Positions 16,323 through 24,365 of a stretch of 64,000 nucleotides of DNA are shown piece by piece. The notes under the pieces are model-generated. The model made no database searches. It was not told the origin of the DNA and worked only from the letters and a program-made list of their open reading frames with translations. Position 1 is the first letter of the stretch. The number at the start of each line of letters is the position of its first letter. The stretch comes from Streptomyces microflavus (GTDB taxonomy: Bacteria > Actinomycetota > Actinomycetes > Streptomycetales > Streptomycetaceae): contig NZ_BMUG01000001.1 in assembly GCF_014650075.1 (NCBI RefSeq), forward strand, positions 200,710 to 264,709. The letters run 5' to 3'. Made by a program: the position numbers and the translations under genes.

Positions 16323-17615
16323 ATGACTGTGCCGGTCTTCGAGGAGTACGAACCCGCCATCGACTGCACCTGTGCGGGGTGTGCCCTGCAGCGGCGGACC
16401 GCGGCACGGGCGGTCCCGGTGCGGTACGGCGGCCACCCCGCCGCGCACGGAGCCCGCCGGGCCCTGGTCCTGGCCACGGCCGCCGGGGTGGTCCTGTCCT
16501 GCGGGGCCGCCGGAGCGGCGGCCGCCGCGGGCCACAGCGCCGGCGCCCCCCGGGCCGACAAGGACTCCGAGCCCGTACCGGGCACCCCGCAGGGGGAGAA
16601 GGGCCCGCTGAAGGGCTCCGGCGCCTCCGGGCCGCCGTCGGACGGCGCGGTCCTGCGCAAGACGACCCGGGCCGAGATCATCAACCGGGCCAAGAAGTGG
16701 GTCGCAGCGAAGGTCCCGTACAGCATGGAGAAGTACTGGTCGGACGGGTACCGCCAGGACTGCTCCGGCTATGTGTCGATGGCCTGGAACCTCGGCACCA
16801 ACGAATGGACCGGCAGCCTCGCGAGCTACGCGACCCGGATCGCCCGCGCCGACCTCCAGCCCGGCGACATGCTCCTCTTCCACAACCCCGCCGACCCCTC
16901 CAAGGGCTCCCACGTCACCATCTTCGGCGGCTGGACCGACTACACGCACAGCCACTACATCGCCTACGAGCAGGCGCGCCCGCAGACGCGGAAGCAGTCG
17001 ACGCCCATGGCGTACTGGAGCAACTCCGACCGTTACGTCGCCTACCGCTACAAGGGCGTCAGCGGCGGCTCGCCCGGCTCGGGCTCCGGCACGGCCTTCC
17101 CCGGCGCCGGCCAGTTCGGACCCGGCGCGAACAACGCCCATGTCACCCGGCTCGGCGAGATGCTCGTCGCGCGCGGCGGCAAACGGTTCTACGCGGTCGG
17201 GCCCGGCCCCGTCTGGGGCGCGGCGGACCAGCGGGCCACGCAGGCGTTCCAGCAGGCCCAGGGGTGGAAGGGCAAGGAGGCGGACGGCATCCCCGGCCCC
17301 GACACCTGGCGCCTGCTGACCACGGGCACGGGCCGCGACATCCCGGCCGCGGTCACGGGCGGCAGCCCGAACACCTCGGTGGTCTTCCCCGGGCGCGGCT
17401 ATTTCCAGCCGGGTCAGTCCAACAGCCATGTCGAGCGGCTCGGCAGACAGTTGGTGAAGAAGGGATACGGCAAGCACTACGTGTCGGGCCCCGACCCCCG
17501 CTGGACCGAGGCGGACCGCCGCAACGTCGAGGCCTTCCAGCAGGCCCAGGGCTGGCGCGGCAGCGCGGCCGACGGCTACCCGGGGCCGGAGACCTGGCGC
17601 CGGCTCTTCGCCTGA
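16323..17615 (+). CDS. Membrane-anchored amidase-like protein with two peptidoglycan-binding domains
   Basis: Protein of 430 residues. After a Cys-containing cytoplasmic start (DCTCAGCALQ) comes a hydrophobic helix (residues ~41-62) and an extracellular part. An NlpC/P60- or CHAP-like region (~115-245) has catalytic-type DCSGYVSMAW, GDMLLFH and SHVTIFGGW. Two peptidoglycan-binding repeats of about 80 residues follow (FPGAGQFGPG..., FPGRGYFQPG...), each with QAFQQAQGW-type and DGxPGPxTWR segments. Likely role: cell-wall remodelling or binding. ATG 16323 follows GAGGGGAA at 16311-16318. It stands between tRNA-Lys and the SPFH gene, facing away from the csl operon. Confidence 0.8.
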   Translation: MTVPVFEEYEPAIDCTCAGCALQRRTAARAVPVRYGGHPAAHGARRALVLATAAGVVLSCGAAGAAAAAGHSAGAPRADKDSEPVPGTPQGEKGPLKGSGASGPPSDGAVLRKTTRAEIINRAKKWVAAKVPYSMEKYWSDGYRQDCSGYVSMAWNLGTNEWTGSLASYATRIARADLQPGDMLLFHNPADPSKGSHVTIFGGWTDYTHSHYIAYEQARPQTRKQSTPMAYWSNSDRYVAYRYKGVSGGSPGSGSGTAFPGAGQFGPGANNAHVTRLGEMLVARGGKRFYAVGPGPVWGAADQRATQAFQQAQGWKGKEADGIPGPDTWRLLTTGTGRDIPAAVTGGSPNTSVVFPGRGYFQPGQSNSHVERLGRQLVKKGYGKHYVSGPDPRWTEADRRNVEAFQQAQGWRGSAADGYPGPETWRRLFA

Positions 17616-17794
17616 GGGCCCGGGCCCCGGGCCCCGGGCCCCGAGTGCCGAGGGCTTGAGGGCCTGAGGAGCCGATTGCCCGAGGCCCGAGGGACCTGAG
17701 GTGCCGAGGGGCCTGAGGCCCCGAGGTGCCGAGGGACCTGAGGGCTTGAGAACTCAAGGGGCTGAGGACCCGACAGCCCCTACGGACCCGACGG
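17616..17794. repeat. Purine-skewed low-complexity repeat tract
   Basis: The segment begins with reiterated GGGCCCC units and continues as a degenerate repeat of about 13-16 nt built on CTGAGGTGCCGAGGGAC-like words up to the SPFH gene. The plus strand is strongly G-rich after 17645. No gene is seen; expansion by slippage is likely. Confidence 0.6.
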
Positions 17795-18112
17795 ATGACG
17801 GAAAGGAACCGGGAACAGGTGACCCCAGACCAGAACCCCCACCCCCTGACTGACCACGACGGCCACGCCCCCCAAGGCGAGACCCCGATGCCACTGGTGG
17901 ACGGCGTGGCCCTGCGCGGGCCGGGCCCAGCCACTCCGCCGCCACTGTTCCGCCCGAGGGAAGAGGCGGAGAAGCCCGCGGTGGGGGAGGTGAGCCCGGA
18001 GAAGGGTGCCTTCGGTGATCCGGCCCGGGGGGCGGAGGCCACCGGCGACCCGTTCCCGGCGACGGGCGTCGGTGTTGACCCGGCCCCCGCAGCGGGCGCT
18101 GGCGCGGGCCCC

Positions 18113-18484
18113 GAACCGCTTCCAGAAACGGCCGCCTTCAGCGACCCGTTTCCGGCGGCGAGCGCTTTCGGCGCTGCGGCCCCGGTGACGGACCTCATCC
18201 GTGACCCGGCCTCGGAGTCGGGCGCCATCAGTGACCCGTTCCCGGCGACGGGTGCCGCCGCTGACCCGGCCTCCGCGGTGGGTGTCGCCGCCAGCCGCGA
18301 ACCGCTGCCGGAGACGGATGCCTTCAGCGACCCGCTTCCGGCGGCGAGCGCTTTCGGCGCTGCGGCCCCGGTGACGGACCTCATCCGTGACCCGGCCCCG
18401 GAGTCGGACGCCATCAGCGACCCGTTCCCTGCGACTGACGCCACCGGCGACCCGGCCCCCACAGCGGGCGCCGCCGCCGACCAG
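18113..18484 (+). repeat. 186-bp tandem repeat inside the SPFH gene
   Basis: Two imperfect copies (starting at 18113 and 18299) encode 62-residue units beginning EPLPET and containing AASAFGAAAPVTDLIRDP. A partial unit precedes them. The period is a multiple of three, so the frame is kept. Confidence 0.75.
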
Positions 18485-18711
18485 ACCCCCACAGCGGACA
18501 CCATCGCTGACCAGGCCCAGGCCCAGGCCCCGGCCCCGGCCTTGTCCTCGGCGGTGGACCCGGCCTCGTCCCCGGCCCCGGGCCCTGACCTCCCCCTCAA
18601 GCCCGACCCCTCCGATCACCCGGGCCGAAGCCTGCACCTGGAAGCGGGGGCTCCACATGTCAGGCCCGTGGGCCCGGGGAGTCCTGCAGTCTCGGACGGG
18701 CCCGCGCACTT

Positions 18712-18741
18712 CCAGCCCGTCCGGCGTTTGAGGACGGAACC
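18712..18741 (+). repeat. 30-bp dispersed repeat, in-frame copy
   Basis: 30 bases identical to the copies at 41915 and 41971 (core GTCCGGCGTTTGAGGAC). Here it is translated in a frame without stop, as [10 protein letters not shown], inside the SPFH protein. Confidence 0.85.
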
Positions 18742-20134
18742 CTCGGCGGAGTGGACCCCGCTCCCCTCGTACGGCGAAGAGGCAGGGCCCAGCCCCGAGC
18801 CGCCCTCCGACGTGCGGGCGGACAGCGGCGCGGGCGGCCCGGACGGAGGCGCGGCCACCCCCTCGGCCGGGACCGACGACCCCGGCCCGGGACCCGAGCT
18901 GGACCTCGTCCTCGACCTCGCCCCCGGCGCCCGCGCCACCTCCGCCACCTTCTCCGTACCGGCCCCGTACCCCCCGCCCCACCCCCGCCGCCACTCCGTC
19001 ATCGCCAACGAGTCCACCGCCTCCATCCCCGTACACCTCCTCTTCCGCGACGATCCGGAGACCCCCGAACCCACCGCACTCCCCCCGGCCGCCGGCCGCA
19101 CAGCGCGCCGCAGCGACACCACCTCCGGCACCACCGCCGACCGCACCCCCCGCCCCCGCTCACCCCACCCCCGGGTCGAGCCCCCCACCCGCCCCGCCCC
19201 CCTCGCCGACCCCCGGCTCGCCGAACGGCCCGGGCCCGCCCTCTCCGGGTACGCCGCCCTGCTCACCGGAGCCGCCGGACTCCTCGGGGTCCTGGCCGTC
19301 CTGTGGTGGCGCGGCGCCCTGCCCGCCGCCGCACAGAGCGCCGTCGGCCTGGCCCCCCCGCCCGTACGAGGGCATCGGCGCCGGGGCCTGGGCCCTGCTC
19401 GCCCTCCTGGTCGCCGTGGTCGTCCTCGCACTCGGCGGCCTGGGCCGCGGCCGCGTCGGGTACGCCTGGGTGCTCACGCTCTTCGGCGACTACCGGGGGA
19501 GCGTCCGCCGCACCGGCCTGGTCTGGGTCTCGCCCCTGCTGCTGCGCCGCCGCGTCGACGTACGCCTGCGGCACTGGCGCAGCGAACCGCTCCCCGCGGT
19601 GGACGCGAACGGCACCGCCCTGCGCGTCGTCGTCCTGGTGGTCTGGCGCATCAAGGACACCGTGCGCGCCGCCCTCGGCATCGAGGACCACGAGGCGTAC
19701 CTGAGCGCGCAGGTCGAGTCGGCGATGGCCCGGGTCCTCTCGCAGCTGCCCGCCGACGCCTTCCACGAGGACGCCCCGACCCTGCGCAACGCGGAGGCGG
19801 TCGGCGACGCCCTGACCCGGATGCTGAAGGCGGACTGCGAGCCGGTCGGCGTTGAGGTGTACTCGGCGCAGCCGACCGGGATCGAGTACGCCCCCGAGGT
19901 CGCGGCGGCGATGCAACGGCGGCGGATCGCCGCCATCGACGCCAAGCACCGTGACAGCGTGCTCACTTCGGTGGTGGACGCGGTCGACGACACGGTCAAC
20001 CGGCTCACCACGCGCGGCATCGTCGATCTCGACGACTACGAACGCAAAGCGCTGGTCAAGGACTTGACGGTGGCCTTCTACACCGGCCGCAGCGGCACAG
20101 GCGACGGCGCCTGAGCGGACGACCGGCGGAGAGA

Positions 20135-20162
20135 GGGGCCCGGAGACGTCACTCCGGGCCCC
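20135..20162. terminator. Terminator after the SPFH gene
   Basis: Arms GGGGCCCGGAG (20135-20145) and CTCCGGGCCCC (20152-20162) with a 6-nt loop, 21 nt after the SPFH stop. Confidence 0.7.
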
Positions 20163-20200
20163 TTCCGCTGCTCAGGGCCGGCTCCGGAATCCGATGCTCA

Positions 20201-20214
20201 TTGGTCTGGACATG
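20201..20214. promoter_or_regulatory. Upstream DasR-like half element of LPMO gene 1
   Basis: TTGGTCTGGACATG. It begins exactly 40 bp before the TTGGTCTAGA core of the next site; the same arrangement precedes the second LPMO gene at 62105. Confidence 0.5.
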
Positions 20215-20238
20215 TTCATGTGGCGTCAATAATCTAAG

Positions 20239-20254
20239 ACTTGGTCTAGACCGC
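20239..20254. promoter_or_regulatory. DasR-responsive (dre-like) site of LPMO gene 1
   Basis: ACTTGGTCTAGACCGC contains the 10-bp palindrome GGTCTAGACC that forms the core of known DasR sites. It lies 82 bp ahead of the LPMO start. DasR represses chitin and GlcNAc genes and is released by phosphorylated amino sugars, so chitin-linked induction is expected. Confidence 0.75.
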
Positions 20255-20335
20255 AGATCCCCACCCAGCACCAAGCGCGCAGCATGTCGAGCAATGCTCA
20301 TGGAACCTCCCCCACGTTCTAGAGGAGCGACAGCA

Positions 20336-20926
20336 ATGCGGAAAAAGGCAAGCGCGGCCGTGATCGGCCTGGCGATAGCGGGCGTTTCGGTGCTCGCGAC
20401 CAGCACTGCCAGCAGTCACGGCTACACGGACACCCCCATCAGCCGGCAGAAACTCTGCGCCAACGGCACGGTCACCGGCTGCGGCAACATCCAGTGGGAG
20501 CCGCAGAGCGTCGAGGGGCCCAAGGGCTTCCCGGCGTCGGGTCCCGCCGACGGCAAGATCTGCTCCGGCGGCAACGGGCAGTTCGCCCAGCTCGACGACC
20601 CGCGCGGCGGCAACTGGCCCGCCACCCAGGTCACCGGCGGCCAGGGCTACAGCTTCCGCTGGCAGTTCACCGCCCGCCACTCCACCAGCGACTTCCGCTA
20701 CTACATCACCAAGAACGGCTGGGACTCCACCAAGCCGCTCACCCGGGCCGCGCTCGAATCGCAGCCCTTCATGACCGTGCCCTACGGGAACCAGCAGCCG
20801 CCGGCCACGCTGACCCACCAGGGCACGATCCCCACCCAGAAGAGCGGCAAGCACGTCATCCTCGCCGTCTGGAACGTCGCGGACACCACCAACGCGTTCT
20901 ACGCGTGCTCGGACGTCAGGTTCTGA
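20336..20926 (+). CDS. AA10 lytic polysaccharide monooxygenase 1 (secreted)
   Basis: Protein of 196 residues. The signal peptide ends at Ser27 so that mature His1 (SSHGYTDTP, His28 of the precursor) forms the copper brace; the second His lies in FTARHSTSDF. Further AA10 features are CGNIQWEPQSVEGPKGFP, DDPRGGNWP and the end AFYACSDVRF. It is a single-domain enzyme without a carbohydrate-binding module. ATG 20336 is supported by GAGGAG at 20322-20327. It oxidatively cleaves crystalline chitin or related glycan. Because it lies near cslA-glxA it may be the LPMO (LpmP) reported to act with GlxA on the tip glycan; the DasR-like site argues for a chitin link as well. Confidence 0.92.
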   Translation: MRKKASAAVIGLAIAGVSVLATSTASSHGYTDTPISRQKLCANGTVTGCGNIQWEPQSVEGPKGFPASGPADGKICSGGNGQFAQLDDPRGGNWPATQVTGGQGYSFRWQFTARHSTSDFRYYITKNGWDSTKPLTRAALESQPFMTVPYGNQQPPATLTHQGTIPTQKSGKHVILAVWNVADTTNAFYACSDVRF

Positions 20927-20941
20927 CACCGGCATTAACCT

Positions 20942-20956
20942 CTGACGCTTCGTCAG
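20942..20956. promoter_or_regulatory. Inverted-repeat operator before the acyl-CoA synthetase gene
   Basis: CTGACGCTTCGTCAG: 6-nt perfect arms with a 3-nt spacer, ending 15 bp before the ATG. The size and position suit a TetR-family repressor of fatty-acid genes. No ribosome-binding site is visible between it and the ATG, so the mRNA may be leaderless. Confidence 0.5.
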
Positions 20957-20971
20957 TTATCGTGCGGCGCC

Positions 20972-22633
20972 ATGGAGAGTACCGGCACCGTCGCGGAGCT
21001 CGTACGACGTCAATGGGGCGACCACCGTCCCGCCGTGAAGCACGGCCCCACCGTGCTCACTCATCACCAGGTGGTCGAGGGCGCCGCCCGACGGGCGGCG
21101 CTCCTGGCGGATCTGCTGCCGGCAGGCAGTGAACCGCACCTCGGGGTGCTGCTCGACAACACCCCCGAATTTCCGCTGTGGCTCAGCGCGGCGGCCCTGG
21201 CCGGGGCCGCCGTTGCGGGCATCAACCCCACCCGGCGCGGGCCCGAGCTGGCCCGCGACATCCTGCACACCGAAGCCCGCGTCCTGATCACCGAGCGCGC
21301 CCACCTGCCGCTGCTCGCCGGTCTGGAACTTCCGGGCGTACGGGTGCTGGTCACCGGCACCGAGGCGTACGCGGAGCTGCTCGCCCCCTATGCGGGCGCC
21401 CGGCCCGGCGACGCCGTCGTCGCCCCGGTGAGCCGCGACAGCCGCATGCTCCTCTACTTCACCTCCGGATCGACCGGCGCCCCCAAGGCCGCGATCTGCA
21501 CCCAGGGCCGGCTCGCCGCCGCCGGGCAGTCGCTGGCCGGGCACTTCGGGGTGCGCCCGGCGGACGTCCACTACATCTGCATGCCGATGTTCCACGGCAA
21601 CGCGGTCCTCGCCGACTGGGCCCCCGCCCTCGCCGCCGGGGCGGCCGTCGCCCTGCGCCCCCGCTTCTCCGCCTCCGGCTTCCTCGACGACGTACGCGCC
21701 TACGGGGCGACCTACTTCACCTACGTGGGCCGGGCCGTGCAGTACCTGCTGGCCACCCCCGAGCGCCCCGACGACCGGGATCACCCGCTGCGGCTCGGCT
21801 TCGGGACCGAGGCGGGCGCGGTGGACGCGGCCCGGTTCCGGGAGCGGTTCGGGGTGGAGCTGGTCGAGGGGTACGGCTCCTCCGAGGGCGGCGCCGCCCT
21901 CCAGCGCACCCCCGGCACCCCGCCCGGCGCGATCGGCCGGGCCGCCCCCGCCGACGACCTCGCCGTCGTCGACCCGGAGACCGGCGAGGAGCGCCCGAGC
22001 GCCCGGTTCGACGCGGGCGGGCGGCTGCTGAACGGGGACGAGGCGATCGGGGAGCTGGTCAACCGGGGCCGGACCCCCTTCGAGGGGTACTGGCGCAACC
22101 CGGAGGCGGACGCGGAGCGGGGCAGGCGCGGCTGGTACTGGACCGGGGACCTCTTCTACCGGGACACCGACGGCTTCCTCTACTTCGCGGGCCGCACCGA
22201 CGACCGGCTCCGCGTCGACGGCGAGAACCTGGCCGCCGCGATGATCGAGAACATCCTGGCCCGCTGGGACGCGGCGGCCGCCGTCGCCGTCCACGCGGTG
22301 CCGGACCCGGTGACCGGGGACCAGGTGATGGCCGCCCTGGCCCTGCGCGAGGGCCACGCCTTCGATCCGGACGCCTTCGCCGCATTTCTGCGGGCCCAGC
22401 CGGACCTGGGGACGAAGATGGCCCCGCGGTTCGTCCGGATCGTGGAGCACATGCCGGTCACCGCGACGAACAAGGTCCATCGGGTGGCGCTGCGCCGGGA
22501 GGGGTTCCGCTGCCCGGACCCGGTCTGGTGGGACCCGGCGGGGGAGAGGGAGTACGTACCGCTGGACGGGGAGGGGCTCACCGGCCTGCTCGCCCGGTAC
22601 GCGGAACACGGGACGCGCCCGCCCGGCGGCTGA
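20972..22633 (+). CDS. Acyl-CoA synthetase (FadD17-like, AMP-forming)
   Basis: Protein of 553 residues with the ANL adenylate-forming signatures: YFTSGSTGAPKAAI (AMP loop), GYGSSEGG (A5), YWTGDLFYRD (A7), FAGRTDDRLRVDGENL (hinge) and TATNKVHR with the terminal catalytic lysine (A10). The length fits fatty acyl-CoA ligases of the actinobacterial FadD17 type. It activates a carboxylic acid as adenylate and then as CoA thioester. It is a single-gene unit, probably controlled by the inverted repeat directly upstream. A terminator shared with tRNA-Lys follows. Confidence 0.88.
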   Translation: MESTGTVAELVRRQWGDHRPAVKHGPTVLTHHQVVEGAARRAALLADLLPAGSEPHLGVLLDNTPEFPLWLSAAALAGAAVAGINPTRRGPELARDILHTEARVLITERAHLPLLAGLELPGVRVLVTGTEAYAELLAPYAGARPGDAVVAPVSRDSRMLLYFTSGSTGAPKAAICTQGRLAAAGQSLAGHFGVRPADVHYICMPMFHGNAVLADWAPALAAGAAVALRPRFSASGFLDDVRAYGATYFTYVGRAVQYLLATPERPDDRDHPLRLGFGTEAGAVDAARFRERFGVELVEGYGSSEGGAALQRTPGTPPGAIGRAAPADDLAVVDPETGEERPSARFDAGGRLLNGDEAIGELVNRGRTPFEGYWRNPEADAERGRRGWYWTGDLFYRDTDGFLYFAGRTDDRLRVDGENLAAAMIENILARWDAAAAVAVHAVPDPVTGDQVMAALALREGHAFDPDAFAAFLRAQPDLGTKMAPRFVRIVEHMPVTATNKVHRVALRREGFRCPDPVWWDPAGEREYVPLDGEGLTGLLARYAEHGTRPPGG

Positions 22634-22651
22634 AAAGGGCCGGAAACAGCA

Positions 22652-22686
22652 CTGTGGGCGGCCTCCGCGAAGGAGACCGCCCACAG
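22652..22686. terminator. Bidirectional terminator (acyl-CoA synthetase/tRNA-Lys copy 2)
   Basis: Arms CTGTGGGCGG (22652-22661) and CCGCCCACAG (22677-22686) with an inner CTCC/GGAG pairing. It lies between the synthetase stop and the tRNA 3' end. Confidence 0.7.
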
Positions 22687-22695
22687 GCTCTGTCG

Positions 22696-22769
22696 TGCGC
22701 CGTCAGGGACTCGAACCCCGGACCCGCTGATTAAGAGTCAGCTGCTCTAACCAACTGAGCTAACGGCGC
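22696..22769 (-). tRNA. tRNA-Lys (anticodon CTT), copy 2
   Basis: 74 nt on the minus strand, identical in its readable parts to the gene at 16057-16130, with anticodon CTT. The 5' flank (CAG before the tRNA) also matches copy 1. Confidence 0.95.
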
Positions 22770-22835
22770 CTGCTGACTCGAAAATAATACCTGGTCCCGA
22801 GGAGTGCTGATGACACCCGCCTGCCGAGGCCGCCC

Positions 22836-23393
22836 CTACGCGCTCCGGCGGGAGCTCAGCGCGTCCGGGATCAGCGGGCCGATCCAGGCGGCGAACGGGT
22901 CCCACAGCTCGTCCCCGGCGGCCCGGACGATCTCGTTGGGATCCTCGGCGGCTTCGAGGCCCAGCCGGTCCCGCAGCCAGCTCCGGAACGCCGGGTTCGC
23001 CGGGCAGGGGTCCCAGCCGCCGTCGCCCTCCCCGTCCGTCTCCTCGCGCTCGTCGTCGTAGTCGATGCCGTCCCACCCGCACATCGGGACCCACCCGGAG
23101 GCGACGACGCGCAGCAGTTCGGGCAGATCGCGGGCGACGACGTGGACCCCGCCCTCGTCGCCCAGGAGGAGGACCGGGAGCGTCGCGAGGTCGGCGCGGT
23201 CGTCCCGCAGCCAGATCGCGTACGTGGAGCCGGAGCCGTTCGCCTGGGCGAAGGGGAGGATGCGCTCCGAGAGCCGGGGGTAGCCGCCGTCGTCCTTGCC
23301 GAACGGGATCAGCTCGAAGCCGGCGGCGTAGTAGCCGTCGACGCTGCCGTCGAACTCCCTGAGCTGCTCCAGCAGCGGTATCGGTGCGTGCAT
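22836..23393 (-). CDS. SMI1/KNR4 (SUKH) family protein
   Basis: Protein of 185 residues. It begins with a helical segment and the SUKH-like core (YYAAGFELIPFGKDDGG, IWLRDDRADLATLPVLLLGDEGG), followed by an acidic loop (DYDDEREETDGEGD) and a C-terminal helix containing LWDPFAAWIGPLIPD. SUKH proteins are often immunity proteins of contact-dependent toxins or scaffold proteins, but no toxin gene lies next to this one. The ATG is at 23391-23393. It is downstream of, and on the same strand as, the IclR gene, separated by 46 bp. The specific function is unknown. Confidence 0.7.
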   Translation of the reverse strand: MHAPIPLLEQLREFDGSVDGYYAAGFELIPFGKDDGGYPRLSERILPFAQANGSGSTYAIWLRDDRADLATLPVLLLGDEGGVHVVARDLPELLRVVASGWVPMCGWDGIDYDDEREETDGEGDGGWDPCPANPAFRSWLRDRLGLEAAEDPNEIVRAAGDELWDPFAAWIGPLIPDALSSRRSA

Positions 23394-23439
23394 GGCGGTG
23401 ACGCTACCGGCCGCCGGGACCCCGCCAGGGGCCCCGCCC

Positions 23440-24198
23440 CTACAGCGCCAGCGACAGCAGCACCGGAGCCGCGCGCCGGTTCAGGGTGTCCGCCGCCTCG
23501 CGGAGCCGGTGGGCCTCCTCGATCGGCAGGGAGAGGGCGAGGCATCCGGCGGTGGACCCGGCCGTCAGCGGCACCGCCGCGCAGACGGTGCCCACCGCGT
23601 ACTCCTGGAGGTCGAGCACCGGGACCGTCGCGGGCTGGGCCTCCAGCTTGGAGAGGAGGATCTTCTCGCTGGTGATCGTCCGCGAGGTGAGCCGCGCGAT
23701 CCTGTGCCGGGAGAGGTGGTCGCGCCGCCCCTCGTGGTCGAGCTGGGCCAGCAGGCACTTGCCGACCGCGCTGGCGTGCGCGGAGGAGCGGAAGTCCACC
23801 CACTCGTTGACCGCCGGGGTGAGCGGGCCGTCGGCGACCTGCGTGACGCTGACCTCCCCGTCAACGTACCGGCTGAGGTAGACGGCGGCGCCGACCGAGT
23901 CGCGCAGCTGGTCCAGTGCGTGCTGGAGCCGGCCCTCCAGGGCCTGGCGGCGGGCCGCCCCGGATCCCAGGAGCAGCAGGGACGCCCCTATGACGTACGC
24001 GCCGTCGCTGACCTGCTCGACGTACCCCTCGCGGCGCAGCGTCAGGAGCAGGGAGGCGAGATGGCCGGTCGGCAGGCCGGTCTCACGGGAGATCTGGGCA
24101 TCGGTCACACCGTCGCCGTGCTGGGAGACCGATTCGAGCACGCGCAGGGCGTACTGCACCGAGTGGAACGGTGCGGTCGGCTCGGGCTTCAACGCCAC
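23440..24198 (-). CDS. IclR-family transcriptional regulator
   Basis: Protein of 252 residues. The N-terminal winged helix-turn-helix (VLESVSQHGDGVTDAQISRETGLPTGHLASLL) is followed by the IclR effector domain (~80-245) with ASAVGKCLLAQ and IAAAVP-like segments. GTG 24198 follows AGGGGGA. It lies downstream of ehuA on the same strand but with its own 167-bp upstream region, which contains a perfect 12-bp palindrome. Probable regulator of the neighbouring ectoine-type transport genes, by position only. Confidence 0.85.
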   Translation of the reverse strand: MALKPEPTAPFHSVQYALRVLESVSQHGDGVTDAQISRETGLPTGHLASLLLTLRREGYVEQVSDGAYVIGASLLLLGSGAARRQALEGRLQHALDQLRDSVGAAVYLSRYVDGEVSVTQVADGPLTPAVNEWVDFRSSAHASAVGKCLLAQLDHEGRRDHLSRHRIARLTSRTITSEKILLSKLEAQPATVPVLDLQEYAVGTVCAAVPLTAGSTAGCLALSLPIEEAHRLREAADTLNRRAAPVLLSLAL

Positions 24199-24324
24199 GG
24201 TGTCCCCCTACAAGGTTGTGACCGCAAGCTTCGGCCCCACGATAGCCGCCGGGCCCCGGTTTCGGGGTGGCAGTTGACGAGTCAGTAGGGGCGCCCCACC
24301 CCTGTCAACTGGGGCGCACCCTTC

Positions 24325-24336
24325 TGGCATATGCCA
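24325..24336. promoter_or_regulatory. 12-bp palindrome upstream of the IclR gene
   Basis: TGGCATATGCCA, a perfect palindrome 127 bp upstream of the IclR start and 30 bp after the ehuA stop. Possible autoregulatory operator. Confidence 0.4.
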
Positions 24337-24365
24337 CAGTCATGGTCGATGCCTCAACTGCGAGG

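Larger units (their letters stand above)
17795..20114 (+). pseudogene. SPFH/band-7 membrane protein gene interrupted by a frameshift
   Basis: Two adjoining reading frames encode one protein. Frame A (from ATG 17795) gives a long Pro/Ala-rich low-complexity cytoplasmic region and a membrane helix (GYAALLTGAAGLLGVLAVLWW). Frame B (readable from about 19362 to TGA 20112-20114) gives a second helix (AWALLALLVAVVVLALGGLG) and an SPFH/prohibitin domain of about 200 residues (VWVSPLLLRRRVDVRLRHW, VLVVWRIKDT, RRIAAIDAKHRD). The switch falls at a C7 run (19353-19359): one base fewer would join the frames into about 772 residues. It may be a sequencing error, a mutation or, less likely, programmed frameshifting. 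SPFH proteins scaffold membrane microdomains. The start codon is uncertain because the ribosome site is weak. The low-complexity part holds a 186-bp tandem repeat and a copy of the 30-bp dispersed repeat. Confidence 0.7.
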
